Of a stretch of DNA of 64,000 nt, positions 51,961 to 63,763 are shown one piece after another. The DNA is from Chamaecrista fasciculata. Taxonomy: Eukaryota; Streptophyta; Magnoliopsida; Fabales; Fabaceae. Location of the stretch: NCBI GenBank assembly GCA_003254925.1, contig QANZ01004029.1, positions 62,001 to 126,000 on the forward strand. Reading direction: 5' to 3'. Made by a program: the position numbers and the translations under genes. The notes beneath the pieces are model-generated. The model was given only the letters and a program-made list of their open reading frames with translations. It had not been told where the DNA came from and did no database searches. Within the stretch, counting starts at the first letter, position 1. Every line of letters begins with the position of its first letter.

Positions 51961-54900
51961 TCAGTCACGCTCACTTATAGCAGTCAAGTGTTCATCAATC
52001 TCATCAGTGGATAAAACTCTAAATTTTGGATTTTCCTTTTGCACCACTCCAACCTACAAAATGCATAATACAAGTATTCAGGTGACACAAGAGACTCAGT
52101 TCAAGCATTTGTTTTTCACATTTCAATAACACAAGAGACTTCATTGATAACGAAATAAAATTTCTGGGGCGAAGTGAAAATGTCAAAATTTTGTGGGACC
52201 AGCTTAAGAAAAATATATCTTTTGAGGACCAAGACATCAATTAGAAGGAAAAGTATATATATTCATGACATCCAAAGAGTAAAACCAACTGAATAGAAAT
52301 GTGTACATCTTTTCTTAAAAAAATCATGCGATGAAGAACAGGGGAAACTGCAATAATCGTGCAACAAAATGGAAAAAGGAGCTTCATGCTCAATAAAATA
52401 TATAGCTGTCATTTTTCGAACTTTAATTATCATGGTGCCACGTATTAATATATGCAATATAGAAAATAAGATTCAATACCTCAATCTCAGTGGCCTTAAA
52501 ATCCTCCTGAAGAACTGATTGCAGTGCAGATATAGCAGTCTGTTAAAGCAACAAGGCAATCTTTAAAAACAAATCAAAACAAACAATAACATAACTGTTT
52601 GCAAAGTCTTGTGGCCCAAAAATAATGATGGATTTCATCAAGACTGTAGCATCTTAAGTTACTACACGGCAATCTTCAAAACCTTGTGAATAAAATCCAT
52701 TTAGTATTTTTATTGGATAAGCTAGCTAGGAGATTGATTCGCAGAATAACGGTTCAAAATTCTATATCCATGTTGCTGAGGTTAATGTATATAATTCAGA
52801 AAACCAAATTACTATAGTTATCCATGGTAAACCAAATGTATTTTCACAAGAAACAAATGTGATGAGGATTTAAAATCTTGTTCTTCATTGTTTCAGTAAT
52901 ATTGTTAGAATGCAACCAAACCACATGAACATGTAGCAATTAACATTTATTAAGTATAGTTAAGCTCACAAAATAGGAGTTACAATGAATGTAAAAGATG
53001 AATTTTCTAACAGTTCCATGTGCCCATTCCAAAACTGTAAAAATTAAGGAGAAAAACTATATATTTGTCCTTGATAGATAGGGTAACTTTCAATTTAATC
53101 CTTCAAAGATCATTACCGTCGATTTAGTCCCTCACAAATAAAACTCCTTTCAATGTTACCCTTATACATTCAAATTTTTATGTAAAAAATTCATAAGTTA
53201 ATATTATCTTAATTGAACTATCAAATTATAGATAAAATTTGGGTATGCAGGTGACATTCAAGGAATGTCATCTTTGAGGGACTAATAATTTGATGACAAT
53301 AATCTTTGAAGGACTAAACTGCATGGCACATTATCTGCCAAGGACAAAAATATATTTTTTCTCAAAAATTAAGTCATCAGAAAAAGCAATATTATACCTG
53401 CACAGTCTCTTCATAGGTAAATGAGGGATCATTCTTCATCTTCTTTTCCAAGAAATTAATTGCCTCTTGCTCTTTCAATCCAGCACTCGTGGCCTGAATA
53501 CATCATAAATTTCAAAACATAAGCTTAAATTAAGCTGTCTCCAAGTACTTAACAAGCAAAGAACAAAGTCCAAGCCAATGTCCAAAGAATGAAAGAAACA
53601 ATTACAGCACAATTTATTGTGTTGGGAATGAAACCAAATCACTAGGTGCATTTATAGGACATGAAAACCAAAGATGGCAAAATAGCAATAACAAATTAAC
53701 AATCAAAATAATCATGCAAATATTTATAATATAAATCTCCTTAGCCTTTACTAGAGATGCACTGACAATTTAATGTTTTTAGTTTGTATATAAGGGTAAG
53801 AATAAAGGAAAACAAGGAAAGGACCATGAGACTCAGCTAATAATTACATACTTTATAGAAGTGAACATGATTATAACATCAACTCTGACATTAATTACAA
53901 GTTTGAGATTGTCAGAACAATTTTAATAATTGATAGTACCAAACAAAAAACTTTTTTTTTTCCATTATAACCCAGTTTTAGCATTTCTCCTTTCCTTCCT
54001 GTAAAGGAAAAATTAAATTGTTTTATCTTCCATTTAATACTCTCTTATCAATACCACAATTTCGAATTTCTATATATCCATTGAACATATGCAAAAAGCA
54101 AAAGTATTATTGGTACCTCCAAAGTATGCGGTCATTTTCAGTTGTACCCCCAAAGTTTTTTTTGGGTCAATTGTACCCCCAAAGTATGGGGATAGTTTTA
54201 GTTATACCCCCAAAGTTTTTTCTAGTCAATTATACCCTCAATGTTTCACATTTGAGTCAATTTTACCCTCAACTACCCCCCAATTTGGGGGTACAATTGA
54301 CACAAAAGAAAAGATTGGGGGTACAATTGATACAAATAAGAAAAGATTGGGGGTATAATTGACTCAAAAAAACTTTGGAGGTATAACTGAAACTGACCCT
54401 ATACTTTGGGGTACAATAGATCACAAAAAAACCTTTTGGGGTATAGCTGTAAATGACCGCATACTTTGGGGATACTAATTACTAAAAGCACTTTTGCCTA
54501 TGCAAAATGATACAACATTACAAAATAAAAGCAGAAAATGCACTCAGTTGATGTTATTGCTGCTTCATCAAACTACACACATATTAAACTACAAACAATT
54601 AGAATATATTTTTTGTCTTCTTGTAGTATTAACACCTTTAACATCAATAAAAAGTTAGTCGAGCTCAAATGTACCTTGTGACCAAAGAAATGACCAGCTG
54701 GATCACATTTAAACAGTCGAGGTCCATCCTCATCATCGATACCCAGGACCATAGCAACTTAAAAAGGAAACAAAATTAAAAATAAAAAAATAAGAAACTA
54801 AAATCAATAGTGAGAAGTTGAAGTAATACACACAAATACACATATGATCTAAACATGATTGAATAATGTTATCTTTCACAAAAGATATTTTTTCCTTTTT

Positions 54901-57900
54901 TATTTTTAACATTGAGAAGGACCAAAAACATACCTACTCCAAGTGGTCTCATGTAAGCATGTTGAGTATAGATTTGTGACTTGTCAGCGATCCTGTGCAA
55001 CAAATTTCATATACATAATATGGGAAAATCTAACTTCAATATATAAATTCAAATAAATTATACAATGAGAAGTTTAATTACAATCAGATTCAGCAGATGA
55101 AGTATACTTAACATTCTCAAGATCTATAATTATAATGTGAGAGATAGGGAATCATAAATAAAGCAAGTGACCATACTTTTTTACTATGTAGCTTCTTCTT
55201 CCAATTCTGTAGATTTTATTTGTTTTCAAAACCTTACTCAACAAGTTATTCCAGAGAAACTACCTTACATGCCAAGGTTTAAGAAAAATAAAAGGGTAAA
55301 TTGCAATTTGGTACCCTGTGGTTAGGGGCAGTTCCCCTTTGGTACCCTGAAAGAAAAATTTTTACATTGTGGTACCCTGTGGTTTGCTCTGTTAGCGATT
55401 TGGTCCCCTGAGGTTTTTTTCTGTTAGGATTTAACGGAAAATGTACGTTAAAATGTCAAACATCTCCCAACAAGTCTTCTCTTATGCGTTTAAGTCCTTT
55501 CCCTTTACTAAAAGGGATCAAAACATAAAGAATTAATTATAAAAGGGTCTTTAGAATTCTAATATTATAGAATTTTCTCCTTTTCATAAGATTTCTTTTG
55601 AATAGGTCCTGATTTAATTACACTTTAATCCCAAAAGTTTATGATCTTTATCAAAATAGTCCTTAGAACCTCAAAAGACAAATGAGCATCTATGATTTAT
55701 CAAAAAATCTCCATATTCAACTACAATTTTCATTCAAATACACTACAAACAAATTAAAACCCCCAAATTTTTCCAAAATCAAGTCCCACAAATCAAAACC
55801 CTCTCAACAACAAAATCAACATCATCAACAACCAATTTCTTCAGACCCTAAGGAATCAAAATTCAAAAGGCCAAAATGCATAGACACATTACCCAAAAAT
55901 TTTTATTGTTTTGAATTAAGGTCCTTTCTTTTTATAATAGGACTAAAGTGTAAGAAAAAATGAATGAACTAGTATTTGAAATAATTTTTTCCAAAAAAAA
56001 AAACCCAAATCTTCTCCTCCTTCTTCAATCGTCTTCCTCAAACGTGGTTCCGCAAGAACACTTCCATTTCTTCGACTCGCCGCAATGCTTCATATGCCTC
56101 TTCAAATCAGAAAGCACCGAGAAATTCTTCTTGTGGCACCGATTGCACGAATACATCTTCGGACAATGGCTTCTCTTGAAATGATTCTTCGCGCACACAA
56201 TCGACTTCAACGGCCGGAAATTCCTGTGCGATTTGTTCCGATTGCATCCCTCGAACAGACAAGAGAATCGCGCATATGCATTCGCAAATTTGCGTCGCGT
56301 CGGAATCCTTTGCCGCAGATTTGGCAGAAATGAACGTGCTCTGCTAGCAATTCCACGGCGTCGAGCTCCACGATCTCGCAATCTTCACCGTCTGTTAACA
56401 TTTCGACCTTCAAATCAGCGATTTTCCCCTTCGATTCTCGGTCGTGTGTGAGATTCTGAGAGTAAGAGACGAGAACACAGTGCCGTTTTGGATGAGCTGG
56501 TGGATGGTGGAGACGATTTCGTTGGACACGGTGTTCATGTGATCTTTGGTGAAGAGGGTGTGGGTGTTGATGGATCCGGATAGGAAGTGATGGAGAGAAT
56601 CATTCTGGGAAAAAATTGATGGAGAGGGTGTGGGTTTTTTTTTTTTTGGAAAAAAATTGTTTCAAGTTTATTTATTTTTTCTTACAGTTTAGTCCTATTA
56701 TAAAAAGAAATGACCTTAATTCAAAACAATAAAAATTTTTGGGTAATGTGTCTATGCATTTTGGCCTTTTGAATTTTGATTCTTTAGGGTATGAAGAAAT
56801 TGGTTGTTGATGATGTTGATTTTGTTGTTGAGAGAGTTTTGATTTGTGGGACTTGATTTTGGAAAAATTTGGGGGTTTTAATTTGTTTGTAGTGTATTTG
56901 AATGAAAATTGTAATTGAATATGGAGATTTTTTGATAAATCATAGATGCTCATTTGTCTTTTGAGGTTCTAAGGACTATTTTTATAAAGATCATAAACTT
57001 TTGGGATTAAAGTGTAATTAAATCAGGACCTATTCAAAAGAAATCTTATGAAAAGGAGAAAAATCTATAATATTAGAATTCTAAAGACCCTTTTATAATT
57101 AATTCTTTATGTTTTGATCCCTTTTTAGTAAAGGGAAAGGACTTAAACGCATAAGAGAAGACTTTTTAGGAGATTTTTGACATTTTAACGTACATTTGCC
57201 GTTAAATCCTAACAGAAAAAAACCTCAGGGGACCAAATCGCTAACGGAGCAAACCACAGGGTACCACAATGCAAAAATTTTTCTTTCAGGGTACCAAAGG
57301 GGAACCGCCCCTAACCACAGGGTACCAAATTGCAATTTACCCAAAATAAAATAACAAGCAATAACAGACTTGTTGCAACATGCAACTAGCAATTCCCTCT
57401 TATGCTTTGGAGAAATCAACCTGGCAGAGGCAGCCATTATAAGGGCTAAATTTTGTTTTCAAGAAATTCTCAAGGGATGTTAGAAAACAAAAGTAGTGCA
57501 TGACCAGACTGGGAAAAATGGACAGTTTGGTATTCCATTCTGAAGAAGTGAATCATAATTAGCAGACCTATACATGACATGGTAGATCCACTTCCAGGTT
57601 CCTAAGGAAAAGCTAACAAGCACATACAATATTATAAACACAGCAAGAAATGCTCTTTTGTAATCAAACAACACATTACCAGAACGACAAGATGCAAATA
57701 TTTTTTTTTCCCTTATAGTTCTTAAGAAAACCAAAGCACCCCAGAAGGCTCAAATATTAGAAGTGTGTGATAGAGGAGTTCTTATAATTTGGTTCCATTT
57801 CCACATGTATTATACACAAACACAACAACTAGTGCCGTCTCCCCCCTACCCACCTAAAATGGGAAAAACAACAAAATCACTGCCATTCCTGGCAACAAGG

Positions 57901-59187
57901 TGAAAATTTGAACATATCTGTCAATCACTTAGAAATTCTAATAATTCCGAATTTTTATTGGCATATGGAACCTATTTAGGATTCTCTCACATGGTATAGA
58001 CTCTAGAGCAATATAACCAGGGGGAAGCAATAAATGCTCCCGCAGAACTGGAGCCCATAAGATGCCAACTACTGCACCCAAAGTTGTGAAAACAACATTT
58101 TGAAGGGCATGAGAAAATTTCTTATGAAAAGTTTCACTCTATATTATGTGAACCACAATATCAAGGTGCAACAAACATCTTTCAAAAACAAAAATTTTGT
58201 TACAGAAATTAAACAAATTATTAAGTGCTAAACAGTAGTAATTGATAATCTAGTTTAAAAATATGCAATTTACCATCTGGACAATGCATCGATAGGCATC
58301 TCATATCCATATCTAAAGCGGAATTCAGCTGCTTCATTCCTTGCTTGCTGAACCAATGTCCTAGCATCAGCTGGGAAGGAGTATTATGAAGCAAATGTGA
58401 GCTTTGAAAGTTGAAACTTCTATTTGCTCTTAATATATCTATAGAAAAATATAAATGTTATTTCCAATATTCAAGTTCAATTTAACTTTTCCAAAGCAAT
58501 CATGTCAACATCCCTAATGCAACCATGTTCATATGTCTAAGTCAGCTCCAAATGCATTGCTTCCAATAACATTTCTTAGAATGTGTGCAACAAAAACATT
58601 CCATTGAGTTTGAATAACTTTGATTAAATCAACCTGACCTGTTATCCCAGTAGCCAATAAACCAAGGTACTCCGTGATGGGAAATAGATGTGTAACACTT
58701 GTCTGATCCAAGAGCTTGTCCTGCAATAAATTATCTATTTTAATAAACTTGATACTCACAATTTGCAAAATTACCCAAAGCAAGCACAACTGACAAGAAC
58801 ACTCACCGGAACCTTTTTCTGGGTCACAACACAGACTGAATCTTTCCCTCGGACGCCAATTGAGGTAATCCCAGCAGACTTAACAGCCTTAAAAGCATAC
58901 TCTATATACACATTTTAAACCCCACAATACAGAATCAAAAACCCTATACCCTAAAACAGGAAAAATCAATAATCGAAGTTCCAGCTACTGTGAGATTCTA
59001 AATCTTGAATCCTTTCCTTTACCATTGAAACTCACAGCTTCAAAGAATAATATGAAAAAGAGAACTATAGAAAACAAAAGGGGTGTGTTTGTATTTGCAG
59101 AAGTTGCATACCGACTTGAAAGAGACGACCTTCAGGGGAGAAAATAGTGATATGACGGTCGTATCCGCCTCCACTTCCTCGACTCAT
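51961..59187 (-). CDS. PAA: 20S proteasome subunit alpha-1 (alpha type-6)
   Basis: Structural subunit of the outer alpha ring of the 20S proteasome, which gates substrate entry; non-catalytic, cytosol and nucleus. Exons 59187-59112, 58901-58807, 58720-58639, 58370-58274, 54992-54934, 54757-54675, 53493-53398, 52539-52480, 52053-51961; all GT-AG and in phase, giving 246 residues, the family's usual length. The N terminus [20 protein letters not shown] continuing RLFQVEYAFKAV contains the proteasome alpha signature, and [35 protein letters not shown] and [14 protein letters not shown] ([12 protein letters not shown]) segments follow. The C terminus is [16 protein letters not shown]. The intron between exons 4 and 5 is 3.3 kb because of a Pack-MULE; the one between exons 6 and 7 holds a MITE. 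Confidence 0.95.
53055..53370. mobile_element. Foldback MITE in a PAA intron
   Basis: ATATATTTGTCCTTGATAGA on the left is inverted at the right as TGCCAAGGACAAAAATATAT. Inner phrases TTTAATCCTTCAAAGATCAT and AATCTTTGAAGGACTAAA are also inverted. Lies in the intron between PAA exons 7 and 8. Confidence 0.65.
54097..54498. mobile_element. MITE (family C) with 9-bp target duplication
   Basis: TATGCAAAA at 54088-54096 and 54499-54507 is an exact 9-bp duplication, pointing to Mutator-type mobilisation. Ends GCAAAAGTATTATTGGTACC and the inverse of ATTACTAAAAGCACTTTTGC. Inside are inverted GGGGGTACAATTGACAC and TCAATTGTACCCCC phrases. Within the intron between PAA exons 6 and 7. Confidence 0.78.
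55294..57342. mobile_element. Pack-MULE 2 (carries a STOP1-like fragment)
   Basis: Same family as the element at 32568-34139: ends GGGTAAATTGCAATTTGG and CAAATTGCAATTTACCC. An exact 9-bp duplication AAAATAAAA sits at 55285-55293 and 57343-57351. Terminal inverted repeats are about 660 bp each (55294-55953, 56684-57342), each containing the same 93-codon frame beginning [20 protein letters not shown]. No transposase. It lies inside the 3.3-kb intron between PAA exons 4 and 5. Confidence 0.9.
56012..56606 (-). pseudogene. Captured STOP1-like C2H2 zinc-finger gene fragment
   Basis: Minus-strand reading gives [15 protein letters not shown], then [34 protein letters not shown], as in STOP1-type zinc-finger proteins of acid and aluminium tolerance. 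About position 56293 the frame shifts: a piece of the linker after the first finger is lost and the next frame continues [51 protein letters not shown] and [14 protein letters not shown] before a stop. Three later finger segments remain. Both ends are cut off, so this is not a working gene. It lies on the same strand as PAA. Confidence 0.87.
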
Positions 59188-59382
59188 GGTTTAGGGTTTA
59201 ACTTGTGTTTGAGATTGAAGAAGAAGACGAAGTTGAATTCGGAAGAGAAAGTTACAGTGAAACTTGAATATACAGACAAGCTTCCGGCCTGGATCGTAGT
59301 GCAGGGAGCCCAAATGTTTCTCCGAAATCCATACATGTCGTTTTACGCGAGAGTTGACGCCGTGATGCGCAAGTTTATTTAC

Positions 59383-59820
59383 AATATTTTGGTCCCTAAT
59401 GTTTATCCAAAGTTCTATTTTGGTCCTTAATGTTTTTTTTCGTTCCGTTTTAGTCCTTAATGTTTGAAAGAACTTGTTAAGAATAATTTGTAACTCCGAT
59501 TTCGTTGCATTCAAATATAAAATGAGAGAGATATGACCAAACTTATGAAATAAACAAACTATTTTTTTTGTCAAATTTCATGTCTGATTTGATCTCCTTT
59601 GTCGATGACTCCAATTAGACAAAGAAAGAACTTATCAAATTTAAAGCGTAGATCTAATTTAATCGCATTTGGATTTGAAATGAAAGATATGACCATATTC
59701 AATAATTAGGGATCAATGATAAACTTTTAGAAAATATTAAGAACCAACATAAAAAATATTAAAAACCAAAATAAAACTTTGAAGCGAACCTTAAAGAGTA
59801 AAATAAGTTTTTGACCTTTT
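59383..59820. mobile_element. Foldback MITE (family A-like, copy 3) upstream of PAA
   Basis: TATTTTGGTCCCTAATGTTT on the left mirrors AAAAACCAAAATAAAACTTT near the right end; inner phrases GAGATATGACCA and GATTTGATCTCCTTTGTCGA match other family members. It begins about 200 bp upstream of the PAA start codon. Confidence 0.6.
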
Positions 59821-60212
59821 TAATATGTACAAGATTTAAATAAAATTATTGACACTTGATAAAATTTTATACATAATCAATGACAATAATAAGAAAATAT
59901 TAAAGACAGTTTTTGTTATGATCAAATTATAAAATAGAAAATATAAATTATAGAATTTATAACAAAGATGTAAATAATTTTATTTAGATTATTTTTTTTC
60001 TTGTTTTTTGGTCGAAAGATTTTTTTTTCTTCAATATTTACCCATTACCACCTTATTTTCTTTTCTTGGGTCAGGATATCTACCCGCTAGCCTATAATAA
60101 GCTTTCTTGGGCCTCATGAAGTGTGTTTTCGGCCCAATGGGCCTCCTGAAGTTGCTTTAAGGAATGTGTAATGTCTTAGAACCAAAAAAGTGGAATAATC
60201 AATTGAGTGTTT
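59821..60212. other. AT-rich spacer
   Basis: No gene or clear element, apart from a GGGCCTCATGAAG / GGGCCTCCTGAAG pair near 60110-60155. Confidence 0.35.
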
Positions 60213-60395
60213 AACAAGTGTTTGTCGAGGTTGGTGAGCTACACCCTAGGTGAGAGGACTCAGATTCGATTCCTAGAGTCGACACTGTTGGGAGGACATA
60301 ACTGTTTCGTCTCTGTTGTCTGAATGAGATTAGTCTTCGCTTAGACCATTACACGGATAAACGGGATAAATTCATGACATTACAAAAAGAAAAAA
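60213..60395 (+). mobile_element. tRNA-derived SINE
   Basis: AGATTCGATTCCT fits a pol III B box; GTGAGAGGACTCA and CCTAGAGTCGACAC align with the copy at 37125. It continues with a tRNA-unrelated part ending in an A-rich tail near 60390. Confidence 0.55.
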
Positions 60396-61371
60396 AGATG
60401 GTGGAATATGGATTTCTTAAATTTTATTTTAATTTTAGAAAAATATTTATCTTTCTCTTATCTCTTTTTTTGCAGAAGATCGTTTTGTTTTTTGCCAAGG
60501 CTACAAAATGCAATTGTCTTTAATTTATATATATATATATATACTAGGGGCTTTGCGTGCCCGTTAATATTATGGACCTAAGTGAGGTTTTGGCCTAAAA
60601 AAAATAAATTCCAACTTTATAGAGAAAAAAGGACAACCAGAAAGAGGTAGAGCTATATAATATAAGATATATAAACTCTTGATTTCTTCACTTACAATTC
60701 GGATTTCAATACCCTATTTTTTTTGTTTTCATTTCCACTCTAAATAGGAAATATTAATCAAAATGTGTTTTGTATATTTTTTTAAAAAATACTTTCTGAA
60801 AATGTGGACCGAAAATAAGAAATGTTAAAAAGACATTTCTAAAAAAACTAAAAAAAATTGTAATATTTTTTAATTGTACATGAAAATAAACAAATCAATC
60901 ATATTAATATTATTATTTAGTAATAATTAAATTTAAGATCATATAAAAATTTTAGTTATCCAAATTAATATAATTTAAATATGAAAAAGAGCGAATTTTT
61001 TATTTTATAAATCAAACAAATTTTTAAAATATTAAAAATTTAAAAATATAAATAAAATTTTAGAAATTGAAAAAAAAATGAAAATAAGAAACATGTTCTT
61101 AAGCCAAACTTATTTTATCTCCTACAATTTCAAGAATTCATAAAGACTATTTAATTTCTCTAGAATCATAATTTTTAATTACTCCACCAACCTTGGTTTC
61201 TACTTCGGCTTTTCCCTTAAACCCAATTAAAAAGTAATAACTTTAATTTCATCCGCAGTCTAATTAGCTAGTAATTAATAAGCTTATCTTAGAAGATGAA
61301 TTCTTTTCCTTAGCTTTGTTCTACCACTTCAAGAACATCTTTTCGCTCCCCAAAAAAAAAATCACAAATAG

Positions 61372-62180
61372 GTCAAATGCTCAAATTAGTCCCAAATGTG
61401 TGTGTCCTTAGTTTTGGTCCTAGATATTCCAAAATGTTCAAATTGGTCCTAAATTTTGCCATTTAGTTTCATTTTGGTCCTCAAATTTATTGAGCGTGAT
61501 CATTTCAAGTTTGAATGTGACGAGCCTATAGTTACATATTACTTTTGACAAGTATATTCTCTATCCAGTTGGGTTGTCAGTAAACGAGGTCAAATCGAGT
61601 CTCAAAACAAGTTGGTCATATCTCGTTTCAAGTCCAAATGCGATGAGTTCAGAGCTACGAGTTACTCTTAACAAGTCATTTTTTTGCACAATTGAGATTG
61701 TCAGCAAATGAGGTTAAACCATGCTCGAAAGTGAATTTTGGACCAATTTTTCATTTTTTTTAAACTCTTTTTAGCTTGATTTGATCTCATTTACTAACGT
61801 TCACAATTGGATAGAAAAATAACTTGCTAAGAGTAACCCAGAGCTACGAATTCATCGCATTCAGACTTGAAATAAGAGAGTTATGACCAACTTTGTTTAT
61901 TTGACCATGAAATGAGCAACCCACTTCCAAAATCTAATTTGACCTCATTTGCTAACAGCTCCAACTGAATAAAGGGAGTACTCGTCAAAAGAAAACATAG
62001 TTCTAGTATAAACTTGTTACACTGAAACTTGAAATGAGAGAGATATGACTACATTAATAGTTCGGTACCAAAATGAAACTAAATGATAATATTTATGACC
62101 AATTTGAACATTTTAAAACATTTAGGACCAATATAAACTTAAAAGCATATATATAGGAGTAATTTGAACATTTGACGTTT
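61372..62180. mobile_element. Foldback MITE (family A, longest copy)
   Basis: GGTCAAATGCTCAAATTAGT on the left and TAGGAGTAATTTGAACATTT on the right. The middle has two or more alternating copies of AGTTGGGTTGTCAGTAAACG- and GAGCTACGA-type phrases, so it appears internally duplicated relative to copies 1 and 2. Confidence 0.65.
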
Positions 62181-62625
62181 ATTTAGAGAAATCTTCACTA
62201 GAATTACTCTAGCAATGGGGAAAAAAAAACACCACATTAATTGGACCACTACTGATGGCTGTTGCTAAACCGAGATCTCTAAGGGGTCTAGGAATTAGGC
62301 TATATCATGTTAATCATAGTAATGCAGTAATGCTTGTTACATGGCCAAATTTAACTGGAATATTTTCATTAAAAAAGATTAAAAGACCAACTTCCTTCCT
62401 TGATCGATCTTATCAAATATGACCCCAATCTCTTAAAAAAGATAATTCTACACCATCCTTTGTGAGAAGAAGCATTAATAAAAAAAAATGGTCCCCTAGA
62501 ATAATTCTAAACTCGAAATTCAATTGCCATGCCCATGAATGACAATCTCTAATAATTTCTCGTGCACCAACCATGTTAGCTTATACGTACGGATCCATCA
62601 ATATTTAATTTCATGAAAAGGATAT

Positions 62626-62937
62626 TGTTGAAGTCCCACATTATTTAGTTAAATGATCTTTTAACTTTAGTAATTCTCTCTTCTTGGAAGTTTTTTTGGG
62701 ATGAGTTAAGTCTTTCTATATGGTATCAAAGTTAGATTTGGGCATGTGAGATGGATGAGCCTTACTATAGGTGCCTCGGGAATAACCTGTTGGCTTCACG
62801 TTCCTGTGTCATGCGTGAGGGGAGGTGTACTGAAGTTCCACATTACTTGATTAAACGACCTTCTAACTCTATATATATAATGGGATAATCTTTTTTCTTT
62901 GAGAACTCTTACGAAGTAAGTTAGGCCTTTTTACATA
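62626..62937 (+). mobile_element. TRIM (miniature LTR retrotransposon)
   Basis: 5' LTR starts TGTTGAAGTCCCACATTATT (about 95 bp), followed near 62721 by TGGTATCAAAGTT, a Met-tRNA-type primer-binding site. About 85 bp on is a purine tract GAGGGGAGGTG, then a second LTR from CTGAAGTTCCACATTACTTG. The whole element is ~310 bp without coding capacity. Confidence 0.7.
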
Positions 62938-63763
62938 TATGATGGAGGTCATATATACTTCATAGGCTAATGCTTTAAAATTAGATGACTCTAGAATCAA
63001 CAATGAATGAGGGGTTTGTTTTTTGAAAATATAATTGTTGCGATTGATCCAAATTTCTCTTATGAGACAAGGAAAAAATCTATTTTTTTTTTCATTTTGT
63101 CCTTGATGAAATTTGGTCTGTAAAAACCACTACTCTAATCCTTTGGTCCGTAAGAACATTAATTCTCAGTTTAATCTAATTAAGTTTGCATTTCTTAATT
63201 ACCCCAAAAAACAATGTGATTCTAGTGGATTCAAATCCACATGGCCTTCTATCCTTTGTGTTAAAAGGTTGAATCTTGGTGAAAGTGATCGATTCGTTCT
63301 ACATTCGAGCACTTATCCATGCATCTCGAGGACTTATATATATATATATATATATACCAACGTCCTGACGAACTCAGTGACATAATCTATACCACTATAT
63401 GTCCTTTTTTCTTTCTTAGCTTATGGAATCGCACACGTTAAAAAATGAAAAAGTTATATCTTATATTATATGGCTCCTCCACTTTCTGGTCGTCTTTATT
63501 TTTTTAAAGAATACATAATTGTTCATATTATAATTATAAATTAAATAAAAAACTAGAAAGTGAGTTGAGAACGTGAGTTGTACCTCTCTCTCCCCCTATC
63601 TTTCTCTATAATGTAAGAAATATTAAAATTTATTTTTTTTAGGTCAAAACTTTACTTGGGTCTACAATGTTTACCATTAATTTCATTTTGATCCATAATA
63701 TTTGCATGCCCTGCCCCTAGTATATATATATATATACGTTGCAAGAAATATATATAAAGTTTT

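Larger units (their letters stand above)
60543..63721. mobile_element. Possible TIR element with nested insertions
   Basis: TACTAGGGGCTTTGCGTGCC at 60543 and its relative TGCATGCCCTGCCCCTAGTA ending at 63721 face each other inside (TA)n tracts. Inner TIR matches include GTTTTGGCCTAAAAAAAATA against TTTTTTTTAGGTCAAAACTT, and GGACAACCAGAAAGAGG against CCACTTTCTGGTCGTC. A related, one-sided copy starts at 38938. No transposase frame was found. Confidence 0.45.

Noticed and set aside
56025-56413. Independent zinc-finger gene
   Set aside because: It is truncated at both ends, frameshifted between fingers and sits between the terminal repeats of a Pack-MULE with an exact 9-bp duplication.
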